Of a DNA stretch of 8,100 nucleotides, positions 7,175 through 8,100 are shown in pieces. A model generated the notes under the pieces. That model worked only from the letters and a program-made list of their open reading frames with translations, searched no databases and was not told the DNA's origin. Each line of letters opens with the position of its first letter. Positions within the stretch are counted from its first letter, which is position 1. The stretch is from an uncultured Prevotella sp. (GTDB lineage Bacteria; Bacteroidota; Bacteroidia; Bacteroidales; Bacteroidaceae). Location of the stretch: positions 1 to 8,100 of the forward strand of contig CAJOHP010000108.1 of NCBI GenBank assembly GCA_905234355.1, written 5' to 3'. Made by a program: the position numbers and the translations under genes.

Positions 7175-8100
7175 ATGGTAAACTACAAGGAATTGGGTCT
7201 CGTGAACACTCGCGAGATGTTTAAGAGAGCAGTAGCCGGTGGCTATGCCATCCCCGCATTCAACTTCAACACGATGGAGCAGATGCAGGCTATCGTTCAG
7301 GCTGCCGTAGAGACGAAGTCGCCCGTGATCATGCAGGTGTCGAAGGGCGCCCGCAACTATGCCAACGCCACCATCCTGCGCTACATGGCCGAGGGTGCCG
7401 TGGCCTACGCCAAGGAGCTGGGCTGTGAGCAGCCCGAGATTGTGCTGCACCTGGACCATGGCGACAGCTTCGAGCTGTGCAAGGACTGCATAGACATGGG
7501 CTTCTCCAGCGTGATGTACGACGGCAGTGCCCTGCCCTACGAGGAGAACATCAAGATCTCGCGTCAGGTGGTGGAGTATGCCCACAAGTACGACGTCACC
7601 GTGGAGTGCGAGCTCGGCGTGCTCGCCGGCGTTGAGGACGAGGTGGCCTCAGAGGTGAGCCACTACACCAAGCCCGAGGAGGTCATAGACTTCGCTACCC
7701 GCACGGGCTGCGACTCGCTGGCCATCTCCATCGGCACGAGCCACGGCGCCTATAAGTTCAAGCCCGAGCAGTGCACCCGCGACCCGAAGACCGGCAAGCT
7801 CGTGCCTCCTCCCTTGGCCTTCGACGTGCTGCACGAGATAGAGAAGAAGCTGCCCGGCTTCCCCATCGTGCTCCATGGCTCGTCGAGCGTGCCCCAGGAA
7901 GAGGTGGACACCATCAACAAGTACGGCGGCAACCTGCCCGACGCCATCGGCATTCCCGAGGATCAGCTGCGCGAGGCCGCGAAGAGCGCCGTCTGCAAGA
8001 TCAACATCGACAGCGACTCGCGTCTGGCCATGACCGCTGCTGTGCGTCAGCACCTGGCTGAGCATCCCGATCACTTCGACCCGCGCCAGTATCTCAAGCC
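7175..8100 (+). CDS. fba: Class II fructose-1,6-bisphosphate aldolase (3' partial)
   Basis: This cytosolic zinc enzyme interconverts fructose-1,6-bisphosphate with dihydroxyacetone phosphate and glyceraldehyde-3-phosphate in glycolysis and gluconeogenesis. The frame runs open to the window end, giving 308 full codons; relatives are about 330-340 residues, so only the extreme C-terminus is missing. Family motifs are complete: HLDHG at 92-96 (catalytic Asp94, zinc ligand His95), a VECELG segment at 143-148, GTSHG at 188-191 with zinc ligand His190, LHGSSSVP at 233-240 with zinc ligand His234, and the phosphate-binding NIDSD at 277-281. Position 145 is Cys in a segment that is often V-E-G-E-L-G in related enzymes. 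The ATG at 7175 follows an A-rich leader and gives the expected N-terminus (VNYKELGLVNTREMF). It has its own promoter at 7023-7056 and is unrelated in function to the two surface-protein genes upstream. Confidence 0.97.
   Translation, partial: MVNYKELGLVNTREMFKRAVAGGYAIPAFNFNTMEQMQAIVQAAVETKSPVIMQVSKGARNYANATILRYMAEGAVAYAKELGCEQPEIVLHLDHGDSFELCKDCIDMGFSSVMYDGSALPYEENIKISRQVVEYAHKYDVTVECELGVLAGVEDEVASEVSHYTKPEEVIDFATRTGCDSLAISIGTSHGAYKFKPEQCTRDPKTGKLVPPPLAFDVLHEIEKKLPGFPIVLHGSSSVPQEEVDTINKYGGNLPDAIGIPEDQLREAAKSAVCKINIDSDSRLAMTAAVRQHLAEHPDHFDPRQYLK

Overview
The window looks like a chromosomal segment from a GC-rich member of the Bacteroidales, most like Prevotella and its relatives. Four things point there: a giant secreted LamG-type protein ending in the short 'Y.(V/L)SG...KGLYI.NGRKVVVK' tail common in that group, a lipoprotein whose mature end is Cys-Ser-Ser-Asp-Asp-Asp, a TTTG / TAnnTTTG promoter of the Bacteroidetes housekeeping sigma factor, and a Bacteroidetes-like class II fructose-bisphosphate aldolase. 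The species cannot be named from sequence alone.

Layout, all on the + strand. (1) Bases 2-5980 are the 3' part, still 1992 codons, of one giant gene whose start lies upstream of the window. It encodes a mosaic extracellular protein: a large unassigned N-terminal part with an RDPPG motif, an Ig-like domain, two LamG/concanavalin-like domains, more beta-sandwich modules, two 'GWN' modules flanked by two copies of a 'VGAF...G' module, and a type IX secretion-like tail. (2) After a 79-base gap with no visible promoter, bases 6060-6827 encode a 255-residue lipoprotein that appears to consist largely of two more copies of the same 'VGAF...G' module. The two genes are probably co-transcribed and may make a secreted or surface-exposed pair. 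(3) A strong hairpin (6864-6902) probably ends that unit. (4) The 347-base gap 6828-7174 also holds a run of nine C, an AT-rich promoter region and a GC-rich palindromic element. That element would lie in the 5' leader of (5) a class II fructose-1,6-bisphosphate aldolase gene, which starts at 7175 and runs off the window end.

No CRISPR array, tRNA, rRNA, transposase or defence gene was seen. The points most worth a second look are the module family shared between the giant protein and its neighbouring lipoprotein, the nested-hairpin (REP-like) element between promoter and start codon of the aldolase gene, and a short patch of contrasting codon use inside the giant gene.
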